This document shows positions 28,683-38,699 of a stretch of DNA of 41,353 nucleotides, piece after piece. The notes beneath the pieces are model-generated. The model had not been told where the DNA came from, ran no database searches, and saw nothing but the letters and a program-made list of their open reading frames with translations. The stretch lies in IMG/VR virus record IMGVR_UViG_3300025818_000041, positions 1 through 41,353 of that record, one strand, 5' to 3'. The stretch's first letter is position 1; each line of letters starts with the position of its first letter. The translations under genes and the position numbers were made by a program. The DNA comes from a virus.

Positions 28683-29666
28683 CTAGCTTTTTAACATCAA
28701 GCTCAATGCGTCTTCGATTGAGCCTGTCTTCTGCAAGCGCTGTTGCGCTTTTTTACGGGTAGCAGCCTGTCCGTCTGGGCGTTTCTTTGCGCCAGCTTTG
28801 ACAACGGGTCGAGCGCCATCAGCTTTTGACTGTGACTTCTTCCTATTGGCAACCAGTTGACGATATTTACGCGCGTCGTTTAACGCCCGCACATATCTCG
28901 CATCAGACACGCTAGCCATCTCTTCGGGTGTGAAGCCGTAGTGAACGCCTGTATCTATGATGCCCGCCTTCAGCTTTTCGCCTTTTTCGGGATCTGCGAT
29001 TTCAGGGATATACTGTTTCAACACTTCCGCTTGCTCCGCAAGGTAGGCTTGTCTGGCCGCTTGCTGTTGCTGCGCTTGTTGCTGATGCATACCCCGCAAC
29101 TGGACTAATTGCTGGTCGTGCGCGGCCTTTGCCTCGTCATATTGCAGCTTCGCTTCCATGTATCCAATCGGATCTTGGTCGAAAAGCTCTTTGGACGGTG
29201 GGGTTGGGGCTTGCAGACCACCTTGCTGGGCTTGTTGATACAAAGCCAAGACTTGTTGCTGCTGTTGGGCCAATGCTTGAGCCTGCTGCTTGTATTGCTT
29301 TTCCAAGGCAGCATTTTCTTGCATCTTTTGATTGATGTAACCCTGACCCGCCGCAGATTGCTTTAACTGATCCAGTGTCCAATGCTCTTCTTTGCCGTTA
29401 ATTTTAACGGGGATGAGATTGGTGTCTTCAGCCGCCTCTACTAGGTCGTCGTCATCAATTTGGTCATCTTCGACATATTCTGCGTCTTCTATGTCATCGC
29501 CGGATGCCTCGACGTCATCATCGCCCTCGGCAATATCTTCAACTGCTTCGCTCTCAACGTCTTGAGATGGCGCTTCAGCTGCTTCCACTGCTTCGCTTTG
29601 ATTTTCTTCACTTGGCGCTGGGGCCAACATTGCCTCTACGGCACTATCTAGGCTAGTCGCTTCCAC
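28683..29666 (-). CDS. Scaffolding protein
   Basis: 327 aa. Very acidic N-terminal third (EGDDDVEASGDDIEDAEYVE), then IPVKINGKEEHWTLDQLKQS, Gln/Ala-rich coiled coils (QQAQALAQQQQQVLALYQQA) and a highly basic C-terminus (ARPVVKAGAKKRPDGQAATR). This charge layout and position just before the capsid gene are diagnostic of phage scaffolding proteins, whose basic end binds capsid during prohead assembly. Confidence 0.88.
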   Translation of the reverse strand: MEATSLDSAVEAMLAPAPSEENQSEAVEAAEAPSQDVESEAVEDIAEGDDDVEASGDDIEDAEYVEDDQIDDDDLVEAAEDTNLIPVKINGKEEHWTLDQLKQSAAGQGYINQKMQENAALEKQYKQQAQALAQQQQQVLALYQQAQQGGLQAPTPPSKELFDQDPIGYMEAKLQYDEAKAAHDQQLVQLRGMHQQQAQQQQAARQAYLAEQAEVLKQYIPEIADPEKGEKLKAGIIDTGVHYGFTPEEMASVSDARYVRALNDARKYRQLVANRKKSQSKADGARPVVKAGAKKRPDGQAATRKKAQQRLQKTGSIEDALSLMLKS

Positions 29667-29670
29667 GGTG

Positions 29671-29913
29671 CTAGTTCCTCTGTTTGCGATCTAAAAGCGT
29701 CTCTGCTGCAAGTGCAGCGTCGAGGGTCACTTCGATCTGGTTAAGCGCACGGATTATCGCGTGCGCCTCTTCACGGGCGGCCACGTCAGCCACCCCACTG
29801 CTTGCGAAAACCTGCATTTGGTTATCGCGCACACTCTGCATAAACTGCTTAAATGCAGTATCGTTTTTCAAACGACGGGCCTCTTCAGCCTCTATGCGTA
29901 TTTCTGTTGTCAT
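29671..29913 (-). CDS. Small protein before scaffold (80 aa)
   Basis: Helical, charged: MTTEIRIEAEEARRLKNDTA, FKQFMQSVRDNQMQVFASSG, then REEAHAIIRALNQIEVTLDA. The layout resembles a family of small head-module proteins with a 'NDxxFxxxxxxxRxxxxxxI' core. Coupled to the upstream gene by an ATGA overlap. Confidence 0.65.
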   Translation of the reverse strand: MTTEIRIEAEEARRLKNDTAFKQFMQSVRDNQMQVFASSGVADVAAREEAHAIIRALNQIEVTLDAALAAETLLDRKQRN

Positions 29914-30248
29914 TTTGCTAAAAGTCCTTGCATTGCTCCATTCATTGCGCTTCGGTGCATGGCACGCTCTGCACCAGCGCCAAAGTTTCCGCGCTCAAAT
30001 CTAGGAAACTTTTTACCAGTGGCTTTTTCGTAATCTAAAGACAACATTCTTGCCGTTTCGACCGGAACTTTAACTGCCTCACCATTTGGCTTGAACCAAA
30101 TGGTCGGGAAGTTAAACGGAACGCCATCCTCATCTGCCTCTGTCGATATATGCTCAGTTGAAAGCCCACCAAGCCCTAAATCTTGGGGCTTGTGCTTTTC
30201 TGGATCAAATGGCTCAAGGCCAAATGTCTTGCTCAGTAGTCCTGTCAT
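29910..30248 (-). CDS. Head-module protein of unknown function (112 aa)
   Basis: Basic/Gly N-terminus (LGLGGLSTEHIST), core PFNFPTIWFKPNGEAVKVPV, then YEKATGKKFPRFERGNFGAG. The 'FPTIWF...G...P...A...YE..TGK.FP' pattern recurs in small proteins of podovirus head modules and in internal proteins. Overlaps portal by 4 bases. Confidence 0.65.
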   Translation of the reverse strand: MTGLLSKTFGLEPFDPEKHKPQDLGLGGLSTEHISTEADEDGVPFNFPTIWFKPNGEAVKVPVETARMLSLDYEKATGKKFPRFERGNFGAGAERAMHRSAMNGAMQGLLAK

Positions 30249-32335
30249 TGTTGCACCCCTTGAGCCATGCCGCCGATCATGCGCATTTTATCCTGTTCCG
30301 CTTTTACACGCGCTACATCTACGGCAGTGCCGTATTGGCCATATATCTTGGCAGCATCAACCATGAGATCCTGCGCCATCTGATCGCGCTTCAAGTCGTC
30401 ATCTGCGGCTGCTTTCTGCGCCTCAAGCTGCAGCTTCATCATGTCAGTCTGCGCTTTGCTTTGCGCCTTGATCTGCTCGGCCTGCAGGAATGCGGCGTTT
30501 GGATCTTGCGCCTGCCCCTGCTGCGCCATCATGGCCTGCTGTTGCTGTTGCAACTGTAGCATCTGCATTTCTATTTCCGGCGTAATCGGCGCGAAGTAGC
30601 GGTCGGCATTGCGCACGCCTGACAACGCCAGACTGTCGGCCAGCGTGTTGCGGATGTTGGTCAGCGATACCAAGCCGTTCATCGGGCCATATTGCTGGTA
30701 AACCATCTGCTGCATCTGCAACGCCTGCTGCAACGCCATCTGCTTCTCTTCTTCGCGGCCAGTGCCAAGCCCGACGTTGATGCTGATGTCCATCGACGTA
30801 TCCCAGACACGCGGATCAACTGGCACAAACTGCCCGTTCATCCGCATCATCTTCTGCTCGTCCATATTCTTATTCATCAGGCGCAGCATGATGCCAAACA
30901 GGTCGCGCAGGCCGTCGGCCAAGTTGCGCACCATCACCTCTGTCTGGCCCGCAGCGGCCTGCACAGACGCCTGAACGGCTGCCTTAGTGGTAGACTGTAA
31001 AGCGTCAGGATTAAGCCCCACAGAGGCGCTTGTGACGCCCGTCTTCTGCTCTGTGAGCTGATCCATGTATGCCAGCGCAGATAGCGTCTGGCCAGCAACA
31101 AACGGCACGCTGAGATCCTGCACAGATCCTGCTTGGCGCATCCGCACAAGTGACCCGATCTCGTTGTTCAGCACGTCGTCAATATTTACTGCGCCGTCTA
31201 CGATACCAATGCGCGGATTGTTGGTCATCGCCACGTTATCCAAGATGCCACGCAGAATAGACGTTGCCGCATCTTGGTCATTTTCTACCAGCTCAGACAG
31301 GCTGTGTCCGTACCAGCTGTGTGGCTCTGGGTCGATCTCAAACTTGGCAAACGGGATCTCGTCGCACGGCATGAAGTCTAGCAGCTCGTATGACGTGCCG
31401 CCGCAGAGAAACTTGTACAGCACCGGCACGCCGGTTCCGTCCACATCCATACGCATGTAGGCTTCTGTAATTCCCACCAGCTTCATGGACGGGTCTAGCT
31501 CGTCTTCGTCTGACAAGTCTTCCTCGTATCCTTGGCGCTCAAGCACCTCTGCGCCAGACATATCGTTTGTGCCGTCTATTGGCGTCAGGTTAGACACGAC
31601 GTCAAAATCAAAGCCCATCTCGACCAGATCGCCGACGCGCATATCTGTGCGGTGCGCCACGACATATGCGTCATCGAATGACCGGCAGTCGCGGTTGACG
31701 AAGAACTCTTCCGGCGGGATGCTTTCTATACGCAGCTCGCCCTTCATCTCTGTGCGGCTAATCTTGACCGAATGGACAGGAAGCTCGATGTCCATGCCCA
31801 TCTCGTCCACCTCAATCGACATTTCCATCGTATGCTCGATCACGTCCACGTTATCTTCTTGGATCAGAAACGTGTATTCATCATCAGACAGGTCGGTGTA
31901 GGTGTATATTTCGGCCACGGGGTAGTCGTGCCAATACGCCTTCACGATGCCCTGCTTCTTCACCATGGCGTCTTGAAACGCGTCGTTTAGCACGCGGTAG
32001 CCGTTTAGACGCGTAAACTCATGCTGGATGTAGCTGGTGGCCTGCTCGGCCAGCGCAACGTCTTCTGGCCCCTTCGGGATAAACTCTACCGGCCTTGCGG
32101 TGGACATGAAGATCCGCATCAGGCTTGGCTTCACAGAGCGTACGGTATCCCGTACCTTTGTGGCCACAACCTTGCTGCGCCCGTCTTCGTGGCCAATATC
32201 AACCTCGCCGTCATAATAACGCTGCGCCTTGATGCGGTCTTCGCTAATCTCGCTCTCAACGAAATCAACGGCCTCGCTGATCGCATTTTGAACAATGCTT
32301 TCTATCTCGCGGCGATCTTTTGGCTGTGGTTGCAT
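30245..32335 (-). CDS. Portal protein
   Basis: 696 aa, in the P22/SU10-like size range. Starts MQPQPKDRREIESIVQNAIS; then YYDGEVDIGHEDGRSKVVAT, KVRDTVRSVKPSLMRIFMST (the wing/clip pattern of large portals), IPPEEFFVNRDCRSFDDAYV, HSWYGHSLSELVENDQDAAT and MTNNPRIGIVDGAVN. The C-terminal 150 residues are Gln/Ala-rich helical barrel (MQLQQQQQAMMAQQGQAQD-like). Forms the dodecameric DNA channel with TerL and the adaptor. Confidence 0.93.
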   Translation of the reverse strand: MQPQPKDRREIESIVQNAISEAVDFVESEISEDRIKAQRYYDGEVDIGHEDGRSKVVATKVRDTVRSVKPSLMRIFMSTARPVEFIPKGPEDVALAEQATSYIQHEFTRLNGYRVLNDAFQDAMVKKQGIVKAYWHDYPVAEIYTYTDLSDDEYTFLIQEDNVDVIEHTMEMSIEVDEMGMDIELPVHSVKISRTEMKGELRIESIPPEEFFVNRDCRSFDDAYVVAHRTDMRVGDLVEMGFDFDVVSNLTPIDGTNDMSGAEVLERQGYEEDLSDEDELDPSMKLVGITEAYMRMDVDGTGVPVLYKFLCGGTSYELLDFMPCDEIPFAKFEIDPEPHSWYGHSLSELVENDQDAATSILRGILDNVAMTNNPRIGIVDGAVNIDDVLNNEIGSLVRMRQAGSVQDLSVPFVAGQTLSALAYMDQLTEQKTGVTSASVGLNPDALQSTTKAAVQASVQAAAGQTEVMVRNLADGLRDLFGIMLRLMNKNMDEQKMMRMNGQFVPVDPRVWDTSMDISINVGLGTGREEEKQMALQQALQMQQMVYQQYGPMNGLVSLTNIRNTLADSLALSGVRNADRYFAPITPEIEMQMLQLQQQQQAMMAQQGQAQDPNAAFLQAEQIKAQSKAQTDMMKLQLEAQKAAADDDLKRDQMAQDLMVDAAKIYGQYGTAVDVARVKAEQDKMRMIGGMAQGVQQ

Positions 32336-32336
32336 G

Positions 32337-34298
32337 TTATTCTCCGCGTGTTGCGCCGTAAGTTGTCAGGCCGAAAGTGGTCAAGGCGTCAAGCACTTGC
32401 TGCGCCCGTGTTGGGTCTTGAAGCCGTTTAGCTTCTTGTAACAGAATTGGCACTATTATGTCACGATCTGCGCCCTGCATCGACAGTAATTCACCAATCT
32501 CGCGGTTTAAGTTTGAGCGCCTTTTGCCGTACATAATTTCGTCTATAATGCGATTGAGCGGATCAGCTATAGCGCCTCTGTAAATGCGCGAAAATGGCCC
32601 TTCTCTTTGCGTTCCAGAAGGATCGCGCAAATCAGCGACATCAGCCGCTCCTTCCATGCGGAAAGCACTCTGGGAACCCTTTAAAACATCGCTGCGCGTG
32701 CCGGAAAACTCTTTTTCGGCAAACAACCTCTGTATGACGGCATCCGCGTCAGGCTTGCCAAGTAGAAGTTGCAATTTCTCGCGGTTCCAAGATTTGTCAA
32801 ACTGCTGCCACGCGGTTGCCGCATCGCTTCTCGATGTACCCATAAGAGCGGCAATGTATTCTCTCGCGCCTTTCACATATGCGTCACGCTCAAGCGGCTT
32901 CATTTTATCAAGCATTGCTTTTAATTGCGCTGGAGGCAAAGCAGACGTTGGGCCGCCAGAAAACACAGTGCGTCCATCCATTACGGCATCCTCAATTTTT
33001 GAGCTTTCGGCGTATCCGGCGCGCGCCGTGGCGTAGTTTGGGATCTCATCAAGGCGCCTGTCCATATCGTCTAATATGGGCATCAACTGCCTTGCTTTGC
33101 TCTTCTGACCGGCTATTTTAGCAGCGAAGATCGCGTCGCTCAAAGCGCTGCGGGCGTTGTGGAGCTTAGACGCAGAAACTGGCCCCTCCTTACCCAGATC
33201 ACGCAGAACAACGTTCAAGGCGCTTCTGACGTTAGACGCTGCATCGTCTGCCATCATAACCAAGCCAGAACGCAACGCGCCAATATCAAACTTAATATCG
33301 CTCTGCGTAGCCGCGTCATACATTGGGCCAAACTCAGACGACTTGCGCATTTCCTGCGCTGCGCGCTCCTCGGCGGCAGCTATTTCTGGGCCAAGCCTCT
33401 CGGTAACAATGTCTTCAGTGCGTTGTCCTGCGCCGCCTGCTCGTTGCTCTATTCGCGTGCGCAATACGTCCGAACCCTCCCCTTGCAACACTGCTAAAGA
33501 TTGCGCCAGCCCGCGCGGAGATCCGGCAATATCGGCCACCATTCCTTCTGGGCCAAGAGACTGCAAGTATTCTTCAATATTTCGCCCCGCCACCATCGGG
33601 CTTTGCAATTTTTTCCCAACTCTGCGCAACGAAGCTCCGCTGAAGCCCCCCTCGCCAGCACGGCCTATATCTTGAATGCCTCTGGTAACAGCGCCTGCCA
33701 CGCGACCCGCCACTGGCGCAGCAGCGCCAATCGTTGCTCCTGCTGCTGCAGTAAACGGCGAAACCTCTGCCATGCGTGGCCCGAAGCCTCCCTCGCCACC
33801 AGCGAACTCTGGCAGCGTTGCCGTCGCCGCTCCTGTGCCTGCCCCAGCAACAACTTTCCCTGCCGTTCCCAATCCTCTAGCCAAACGCATAGACGTGCCG
33901 ACAGGCAGCATCGCACCCGCAACGCCGCCTGAGACTTCACCTTTGGCAAACTGCTCTGGAGCCAGCAGCTGCGCCGCCTCGTCGCGCTGGCGAACAAGGT
34001 CACGATATTTTGCGTATGCTTTTTTCGCGCCCTCGATGTCGCGTTTGCGGAGCAACTCGTTTGCCGCTTGGTATGCGCCAGCAATCTCGTCGGCCAAACC
34101 TAAGCTGACGCCCTTCTGCGCGCCGCGATATGTGGCGATGGTTTCAATTTCAGCCTGCCTTGCTGGCTTGCGCTTTTCCCGTGCAGCGTCCAGCGCCTTC
34201 TGGCCGTCAGCGCTTATCGTTCCGGCGGCCTCAAGTTTTTCTAAGGCGGCGATTGCCGCTTGAATATTGGAGGCTTCGGCGTATGTCATTTCAGCCAT
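32337..34298 (-). CDS. Internal virion/ejection protein (653 aa)
   Basis: Helical N-terminus (MAEMTYAEASNIQAAIAALE), then KGVSLGLADEIAGAYQAANE, a Gly/Ala-rich putative membrane-active stretch (GKVVAGAGTGAATATLPEFA; VAGRVAGAVTRGI) and long helices. Composition and location between portal and a lysozyme-like gene fit the ejected internal proteins of podoviruses (T7 gp14-16 class). No catalytic motif seen. Confidence 0.75.
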   Translation of the reverse strand: MAEMTYAEASNIQAAIAALEKLEAAGTISADGQKALDAAREKRKPARQAEIETIATYRGAQKGVSLGLADEIAGAYQAANELLRKRDIEGAKKAYAKYRDLVRQRDEAAQLLAPEQFAKGEVSGGVAGAMLPVGTSMRLARGLGTAGKVVAGAGTGAATATLPEFAGGEGGFGPRMAEVSPFTAAAGATIGAAAPVAGRVAGAVTRGIQDIGRAGEGGFSGASLRRVGKKLQSPMVAGRNIEEYLQSLGPEGMVADIAGSPRGLAQSLAVLQGEGSDVLRTRIEQRAGGAGQRTEDIVTERLGPEIAAAEERAAQEMRKSSEFGPMYDAATQSDIKFDIGALRSGLVMMADDAASNVRSALNVVLRDLGKEGPVSASKLHNARSALSDAIFAAKIAGQKSKARQLMPILDDMDRRLDEIPNYATARAGYAESSKIEDAVMDGRTVFSGGPTSALPPAQLKAMLDKMKPLERDAYVKGAREYIAALMGTSRSDAATAWQQFDKSWNREKLQLLLGKPDADAVIQRLFAEKEFSGTRSDVLKGSQSAFRMEGAADVADLRDPSGTQREGPFSRIYRGAIADPLNRIIDEIMYGKRRSNLNREIGELLSMQGADRDIIVPILLQEAKRLQDPTRAQQVLDALTTFGLTTYGATRGE

Positions 34299-34299
34299 G

Positions 34300-35835
34300 T
34301 TAACCTCCGCTCGATGGTTTTAGCGTTTTAAGCGCTTCTTCTTCTGTCATGGACGGCGCGGGTATATCTGCGCCACCCCCAAGGAAGCTTCTGACGCTTT
34401 CAAATGGATCTGGCAATGCTGCGATTTCCTCTTCGGCTTGCTGGATGCTAAAGTCTGGGTCAGTTAGCGCTCTGGACGCTATTCTGCCAACTCTGGCATT
34501 GTGTTCAGTAATCGCCACCATGCTCTTCACGATAAGCTTGTTGCCGTTTGGCTGGTTCTGGATGGCTGGCAGCGATGCCTTATACAGCGCCAAGTCTGCA
34601 TCCGAAATAACGCCAGAACCGGCTGGCCTTTGCGCCGGAACAAGTTGGCTGATTATGGCTTCGGCTGCTGCTGCTGGGGCGCTTCTAAAGTCTACGCCAA
34701 AATACTGGTTGGCGCGTGACAAGAAGCCTGCGCTTAATCCTGTGTCACTTTCATCAAGCAGATCGTCAAGAAGCTTAATGCGCCCAAGATTAGACGTCGC
34801 GTCTCGTCCGGCCTGCGCCATCTCGGCAAAGTTTCTAGCCAACTCGGCTTGGCCAACCTTCACAAACTCACCTTCACCGCCGCCAATCTGAACCATTGGG
34901 CCGCCGCCGATCTTATTGGCAGTGCCGTCTGGCTTCAAATTGTACAAGCCTTCAGCGATTTCCGCATTCGGGTACATCTTGCGCAACTGCTCGGCGCTTA
35001 CGATCTGGCCTTTGCCCTTCGGCGTCTCCAGCGATTTGCTGACCAACGCATTCATAATATCCTTTGCGCCGATTGACCCGCCCTCTACGGCGTCAGCATA
35101 ATCGTCGTAGCCCATCCTGCGCAGATACTCGACTGTCTTGTTCTTTGTCGCAGCCGCCTGCCGCTGCGCGCCGCGCGCCCTGATCGCTTCGCCAGCACGC
35201 AGCTCCGGCATAATTAGCGGATCGAGCGCCGCAGCAAATTGCTCCGCTCTACTTAGACCCGTCGTCGGGCTTGGCGTTCCAAGGTAATCCATGATGCCGC
35301 CTAAACCGCCTCTACGCTGCTGCGGCGCTGCCGCTGCCTGCGGGCGATCCTGCCGAAGCGCTGACAGAGGCGCGCGTGGCGCTGTTCGTGGTGCCATGCC
35401 GGTGGCCAGCATCTGCTGGCGCAGCTCTTCTTCGCGCGCCCTATCGAATGGAGTTGCCATGTCTTTTCCTTTCAAACCTTCCCAAGCTGATGGGCCTTGC
35501 GTTTTGTATATCCACTGCCCGATCTTATCTTGCAAATCTTCCGTCATCATCTCGCTGCCAGTTAGCCCAAGACCTTTTTTTGCCTCTGCAAGAGTAGACC
35601 CAACCACTTGATAAGCGCCCATCGGTGTGGCAACGCGGCCAACTTGGCCCTTCACATATTGCGCGTATGGGCCAGACGGGCTGGCAAACTCAAGCGCCTC
35701 GTCAACCGTCATGCCCGTAAGATTAAACCCAGCGAAAGGATTTCCTGCGCGGTTTGCGTAGTTATACAGCGCGTTATAATCGCCGCCGCTTTCAGTGGCG
35801 AATATACTTGGCTTTAGGCGCTCAAACGGTGTCAT
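34300..35835 (-). CDS. Internal virion protein with N-terminal lysozyme-like (transglycosylase) domain
   Basis: 511 aa. Residues ~1-140: KPSIFATESGGDYNALYNYA with candidate catalytic Glu15 in 'ESGGD', RVATPMGAYQVVGSTLAEAK as the 'MGxxQ' element, then QDKIGQWIYKTQGPSAWEGL. This order fits lytic transglycosylase or lysozyme folds. The remainder is helical (LRRMGYDDYADAVEGGSIGA; VPAQRPAGSGVISDADLALY). As a virion enzyme it would open the host wall locally when DNA enters, separate from the late M15 endolysin. Confidence 0.8.
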   Translation of the reverse strand: MTPFERLKPSIFATESGGDYNALYNYANRAGNPFAGFNLTGMTVDEALEFASPSGPYAQYVKGQVGRVATPMGAYQVVGSTLAEAKKGLGLTGSEMMTEDLQDKIGQWIYKTQGPSAWEGLKGKDMATPFDRAREEELRQQMLATGMAPRTAPRAPLSALRQDRPQAAAAPQQRRGGLGGIMDYLGTPSPTTGLSRAEQFAAALDPLIMPELRAGEAIRARGAQRQAAATKNKTVEYLRRMGYDDYADAVEGGSIGAKDIMNALVSKSLETPKGKGQIVSAEQLRKMYPNAEIAEGLYNLKPDGTANKIGGGPMVQIGGGEGEFVKVGQAELARNFAEMAQAGRDATSNLGRIKLLDDLLDESDTGLSAGFLSRANQYFGVDFRSAPAAAAEAIISQLVPAQRPAGSGVISDADLALYKASLPAIQNQPNGNKLIVKSMVAITEHNARVGRIASRALTDPDFSIQQAEEEIAALPDPFESVRSFLGGGADIPAPSMTEEEALKTLKPSSGG

Positions 35836-35843
35836 CTACTACC

Positions 35844-36767
35844 TCAAAACGGCAACTGCTTAGGTTTAAACATGCTTGCGCCAAGCTGCAGATAGTTGAA
35901 CAATCCCGGCTGCATTGACTGCGTTGTCGTTGACTGGCTTGGCGTTGCCCCAAGCGCCGCCAATGGCGCTGCGAGCGCTGCCTGCGGTGCGCCTGTGTAG
36001 CCTGCATATTGGCCGCGCGCCGCGTCGATAAGCGCCTGCTGCAATCCCTGCTGCATGAGACCCTGCTGCATCTGCTGCTGCTGGATCGCCTGCCCTGTTC
36101 CGAATGCCTGCTGGCCAAGTCCGGCGAGCTGCCTCGCTGCGCTCAAGCGCGTACCCATTGCGGCTTGCTGAGCTTGCAGATTTTGCTGCTGAGCCGACGC
36201 CGCCTGCTGGGCTGCGAATTGCGCGGCTCTGTTTTGCGCTGCGATGTCTTGGCCTGCCATACCCATTGCGCCTTGGTATCCTTGCTGGCGCAAGCCTGAC
36301 GCAGTGCGCGCCGCCTGCTCGGCAAAGGCGCGGTTGGTTTCCGCTTCAGCAATGCCGTGTCGTGAACCGCCAAACGCTCTGGCGCGTGTTGCCTGCGCGC
36401 CGCCTAAGTTTTGCTGCATCTGGCGTGCGCGCTCAAGATCAGCCAGAGATTGCTCCACGACTTGCGCCTCATACGGGTTGGTATATGGCGCGAGGCTTGT
36501 GCCAGCAATCTGTGCTGGCGTGTATCCGACCGCCTCGATCTGGCGCGGCGTGAAGCCAAGCCCGCTTTGCGCGGTTCCCATCGCCTGCTGTAACGCGCCA
36601 GCGGATGCAAGATTTACGTTGAAATCTTGCGTCGGGGCCAGTGGCGGCGGCGCAGGCGCTGCGACTTGCGGCGCTGTTGGCGTAATCGGGGCCATGCCGA
36701 ATGTAGGCGTTGCGCCCATTGTTGGCGCTACTACCTGACCGCCGCCTTTTGCACCTTGTCCAGCCAT
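35844..36767 (-). CDS. Gln/Ala-rich internal virion protein (307 aa)
   Basis: Pro/Ala/Thr N-terminus, then a long helical domain very rich in Gln and Ala (EQAARTASGLRQQGYQGAMG; QQQNLQAQQAAMGTRLSAAR) and a conserved-looking ARAFGGSRHGIAEAETNRAF. Ends FNYLQLGASMFKPKQLPF. The 'SRxGIxEAExNRxF' segment is widespread in internal proteins of marine podoviruses. Probably an ejected protein. Confidence 0.75.
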   Translation of the reverse strand: MAGQGAKGGGQVVAPTMGATPTFGMAPITPTAPQVAAPAPPPLAPTQDFNVNLASAGALQQAMGTAQSGLGFTPRQIEAVGYTPAQIAGTSLAPYTNPYEAQVVEQSLADLERARQMQQNLGGAQATRARAFGGSRHGIAEAETNRAFAEQAARTASGLRQQGYQGAMGMAGQDIAAQNRAAQFAAQQAASAQQQNLQAQQAAMGTRLSAARQLAGLGQQAFGTGQAIQQQQMQQGLMQQGLQQALIDAARGQYAGYTGAPQAALAAPLAALGATPSQSTTTQSMQPGLFNYLQLGASMFKPKQLPF

Positions 36768-36795
36768 TATGCTGCTCCTTTACTTATCTTGTAAA

Positions 36796-38337
36796 TCATT
36801 TGCCACCGCCTCCACCGCGCCTAGCGGGCTTTGATGGAGGGGCGATTGTGGCCCTTCCAGTGGTAGGCGCAAAAGAAATCGGTTCATTTCTAAAACTATC
36901 ATCTCTTTGCGGCACAATAATTGGCGCTGGCAAGTCTGGATCCACAAACCCAGCCGCGCCGCCTGCAAACATCGGGTCGCCAACACTTACCGCTGGCCCT
37001 AATATACTTTCCATTATTGCGTTTACATCACTAGAGCCAGTGTCGGCAGGCGACGGTGGGGTCGCCGGTGCCTCTTCGACTATGTTGTACTTGCTTGCCG
37101 TGTCTGCGCCAAACATTGTACTTATGTCTCCGGCTTGGTTCCCGCTTTGCTGCAAGTTGCCAGCAGCGTCAAATAACTGATACGATGAAGTTCCATCACC
37201 TAAAGGCGTGTATCTTATAGTTTTCTTATTTGGGTCTATTGCTGGTGCGGAGGGCGCTGCTTGGCCAATACCAAGCGCCTCCTCTAAAGCGCCGATTGCG
37301 GCACCAGTTATGCCGCCACCCATAATAAAGTTGCCAACATCAGACAGCAGCCCGCCGCCCTCGAATGGGCCGCCAGCCGCATTAGGGCCGCCGCCGTCAA
37401 TCATATCTATAAAGCCTGTGTATTCTTGTGGCTCTAAGCCCAATATTGCCTGCTCGCCTGCAGCAAGTGGCCTTCCCTCTATCGGCGTGTAGCCAATTTC
37501 ATCTATCGCTGCGCTAATTGCGGGGTCTAATGTGTAGTCGCTGGGAACTGTTGGCGGCAAAAATGCATCAACACCCGCAGCATCAATAATCTCCGGCGTT
37601 ATGCCAAATCCAGTTGATTGCCCTGTCGGGTCTTGCGCTGCCTGCGCGGCTTGGTATTCGTAAACTGTTTGGAAAGCCTCATTATAATCAGGGTTTGTGG
37701 GATCAGTTGCCATTATTTGCTGAGCAATCTGAACCTCTGGCGGCGCGATATTAAATATTTGGTCGTTTGGCTGCACAGCCAAGTTTGGGTTAGCCGCAAA
37801 GCTTGTTGTCTCATATGTAACATTTTGCGGCCCCGCAGCCGCCTGCGCCTGCGCGATCGCAAGCTCGTTTGCGCGATCTGCTGCGCGGATGTCTGCCATC
37901 GTACCCATAGTGCTGTAATCAACAGCAGGCTGCACACGCGTTCCGGCTTGGCCTGTCACGGGATCAATGAAAAAGCTCTCAATGTATTGCGCCTGCGCTG
38001 GGCGCTGCGCGGCAAGCTCGTCAACGGCCTGCTGGTACAATGGAGCTGCGCTATATCCGCGTACACCGCCAGCAAACTGCGTTGGCTCTGGCATGCCGCC
38101 CATAATATCAGCTTGCGTTGTTGGCGTTCCCAACCCAAACGCAGACGCAACGTCAGCGGTTTGCTGGAAGCCAGCCTGCTGGAACGGCGTAAACGCGGCA
38201 ACATCCGGCCCGAAATATGGCACATAGCCAATCTGGCTGATGCCTTCGGCCTTTGCCAAGTTACGGCGCGCTGCTTCTTCAATGTATTCTGGAATCTCGA
38301 CGCTTGTCGATGTTGACCCGCCCTTGCCGCCTGACAT
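36796..38337 (-). CDS. Virion protein, short allele (513 aa)
   Basis: N-terminus (MSGGKGGSTSTSVEIPEYIE) followed by EAARRNLAKAEGISQIGYVP, then FGPDVAAFTPFQQAGFQQTA and YQQAVDELAAQRPAQAQYIE. The middle contains Pro/Ala-rich segments. It ends in a Gly-rich tail (PARRGGGGGK). Homologous and collinear with 1-1707 for the first ~130 residues; beyond that they diverge, and this allele lacks the Cys-box domain. Function unknown; position fits tail/ejection. Confidence 0.8.
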   Translation of the reverse strand: MSGGKGGSTSTSVEIPEYIEEAARRNLAKAEGISQIGYVPYFGPDVAAFTPFQQAGFQQTADVASAFGLGTPTTQADIMGGMPEPTQFAGGVRGYSAAPLYQQAVDELAAQRPAQAQYIESFFIDPVTGQAGTRVQPAVDYSTMGTMADIRAADRANELAIAQAQAAAGPQNVTYETTSFAANPNLAVQPNDQIFNIAPPEVQIAQQIMATDPTNPDYNEAFQTVYEYQAAQAAQDPTGQSTGFGITPEIIDAAGVDAFLPPTVPSDYTLDPAISAAIDEIGYTPIEGRPLAAGEQAILGLEPQEYTGFIDMIDGGGPNAAGGPFEGGGLLSDVGNFIMGGGITGAAIGALEEALGIGQAAPSAPAIDPNKKTIRYTPLGDGTSSYQLFDAAGNLQQSGNQAGDISTMFGADTASKYNIVEEAPATPPSPADTGSSDVNAIMESILGPAVSVGDPMFAGGAAGFVDPDLPAPIIVPQRDDSFRNEPISFAPTTGRATIAPPSKPARRGGGGGK

Positions 38338-38699
38338 TATTCAAACTCCTTCACATATGAGGCGTGCAGTGGCACCCAGCCATGCGCCTTCAGTGGTTTC
38401 TTCCAGCCAAACCGGCCCGTCATGGTCAACGCAGAGCATCCTTGCGCTTTTGCCCATGCTATCACATCTTCATGCATTTCTAAAATCTGATCCAACTCGC
38501 CGCCGCCAAGAAACACGTTTAAAACTTTCTTTCTCGGATATACCACTATTTCGGTGACTATGCACCCCCTCGGCGTAGGCCAGAGCTGCATCGTTCCCTT
38601 GTATATACCCTCGGCCACGTCGATGAAGTCATGCGTGCCGCCGGAATACTCCAAAGCGGCCTCAATCCATCCACGGCATCTCTCAAGCTCTTTATCCAT
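38337..38699 (-). CDS. GNAT-fold-like virion-associated protein (allele B)
   Basis: 120 aa from MDKELERCRGWIEAALEYSG. Same elements as the 119 aa allele at 1710-2069 (TEIVVYPRKKVLNVFLGGGE, WAKAQGCSALTMTGRFGWKK) with many substitutions. Longer frames upstream are rejected because ATG 38699 matches the allele exactly at the 36,630-base offset. Stop overlaps the next start (TAATG). Confidence 0.75.
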   Translation of the reverse strand: MDKELERCRGWIEAALEYSGGTHDFIDVAEGIYKGTMQLWPTPRGCIVTEIVVYPRKKVLNVFLGGGELDQILEMHEDVIAWAKAQGCSALTMTGRFGWKKPLKAHGWVPLHASYVKEFE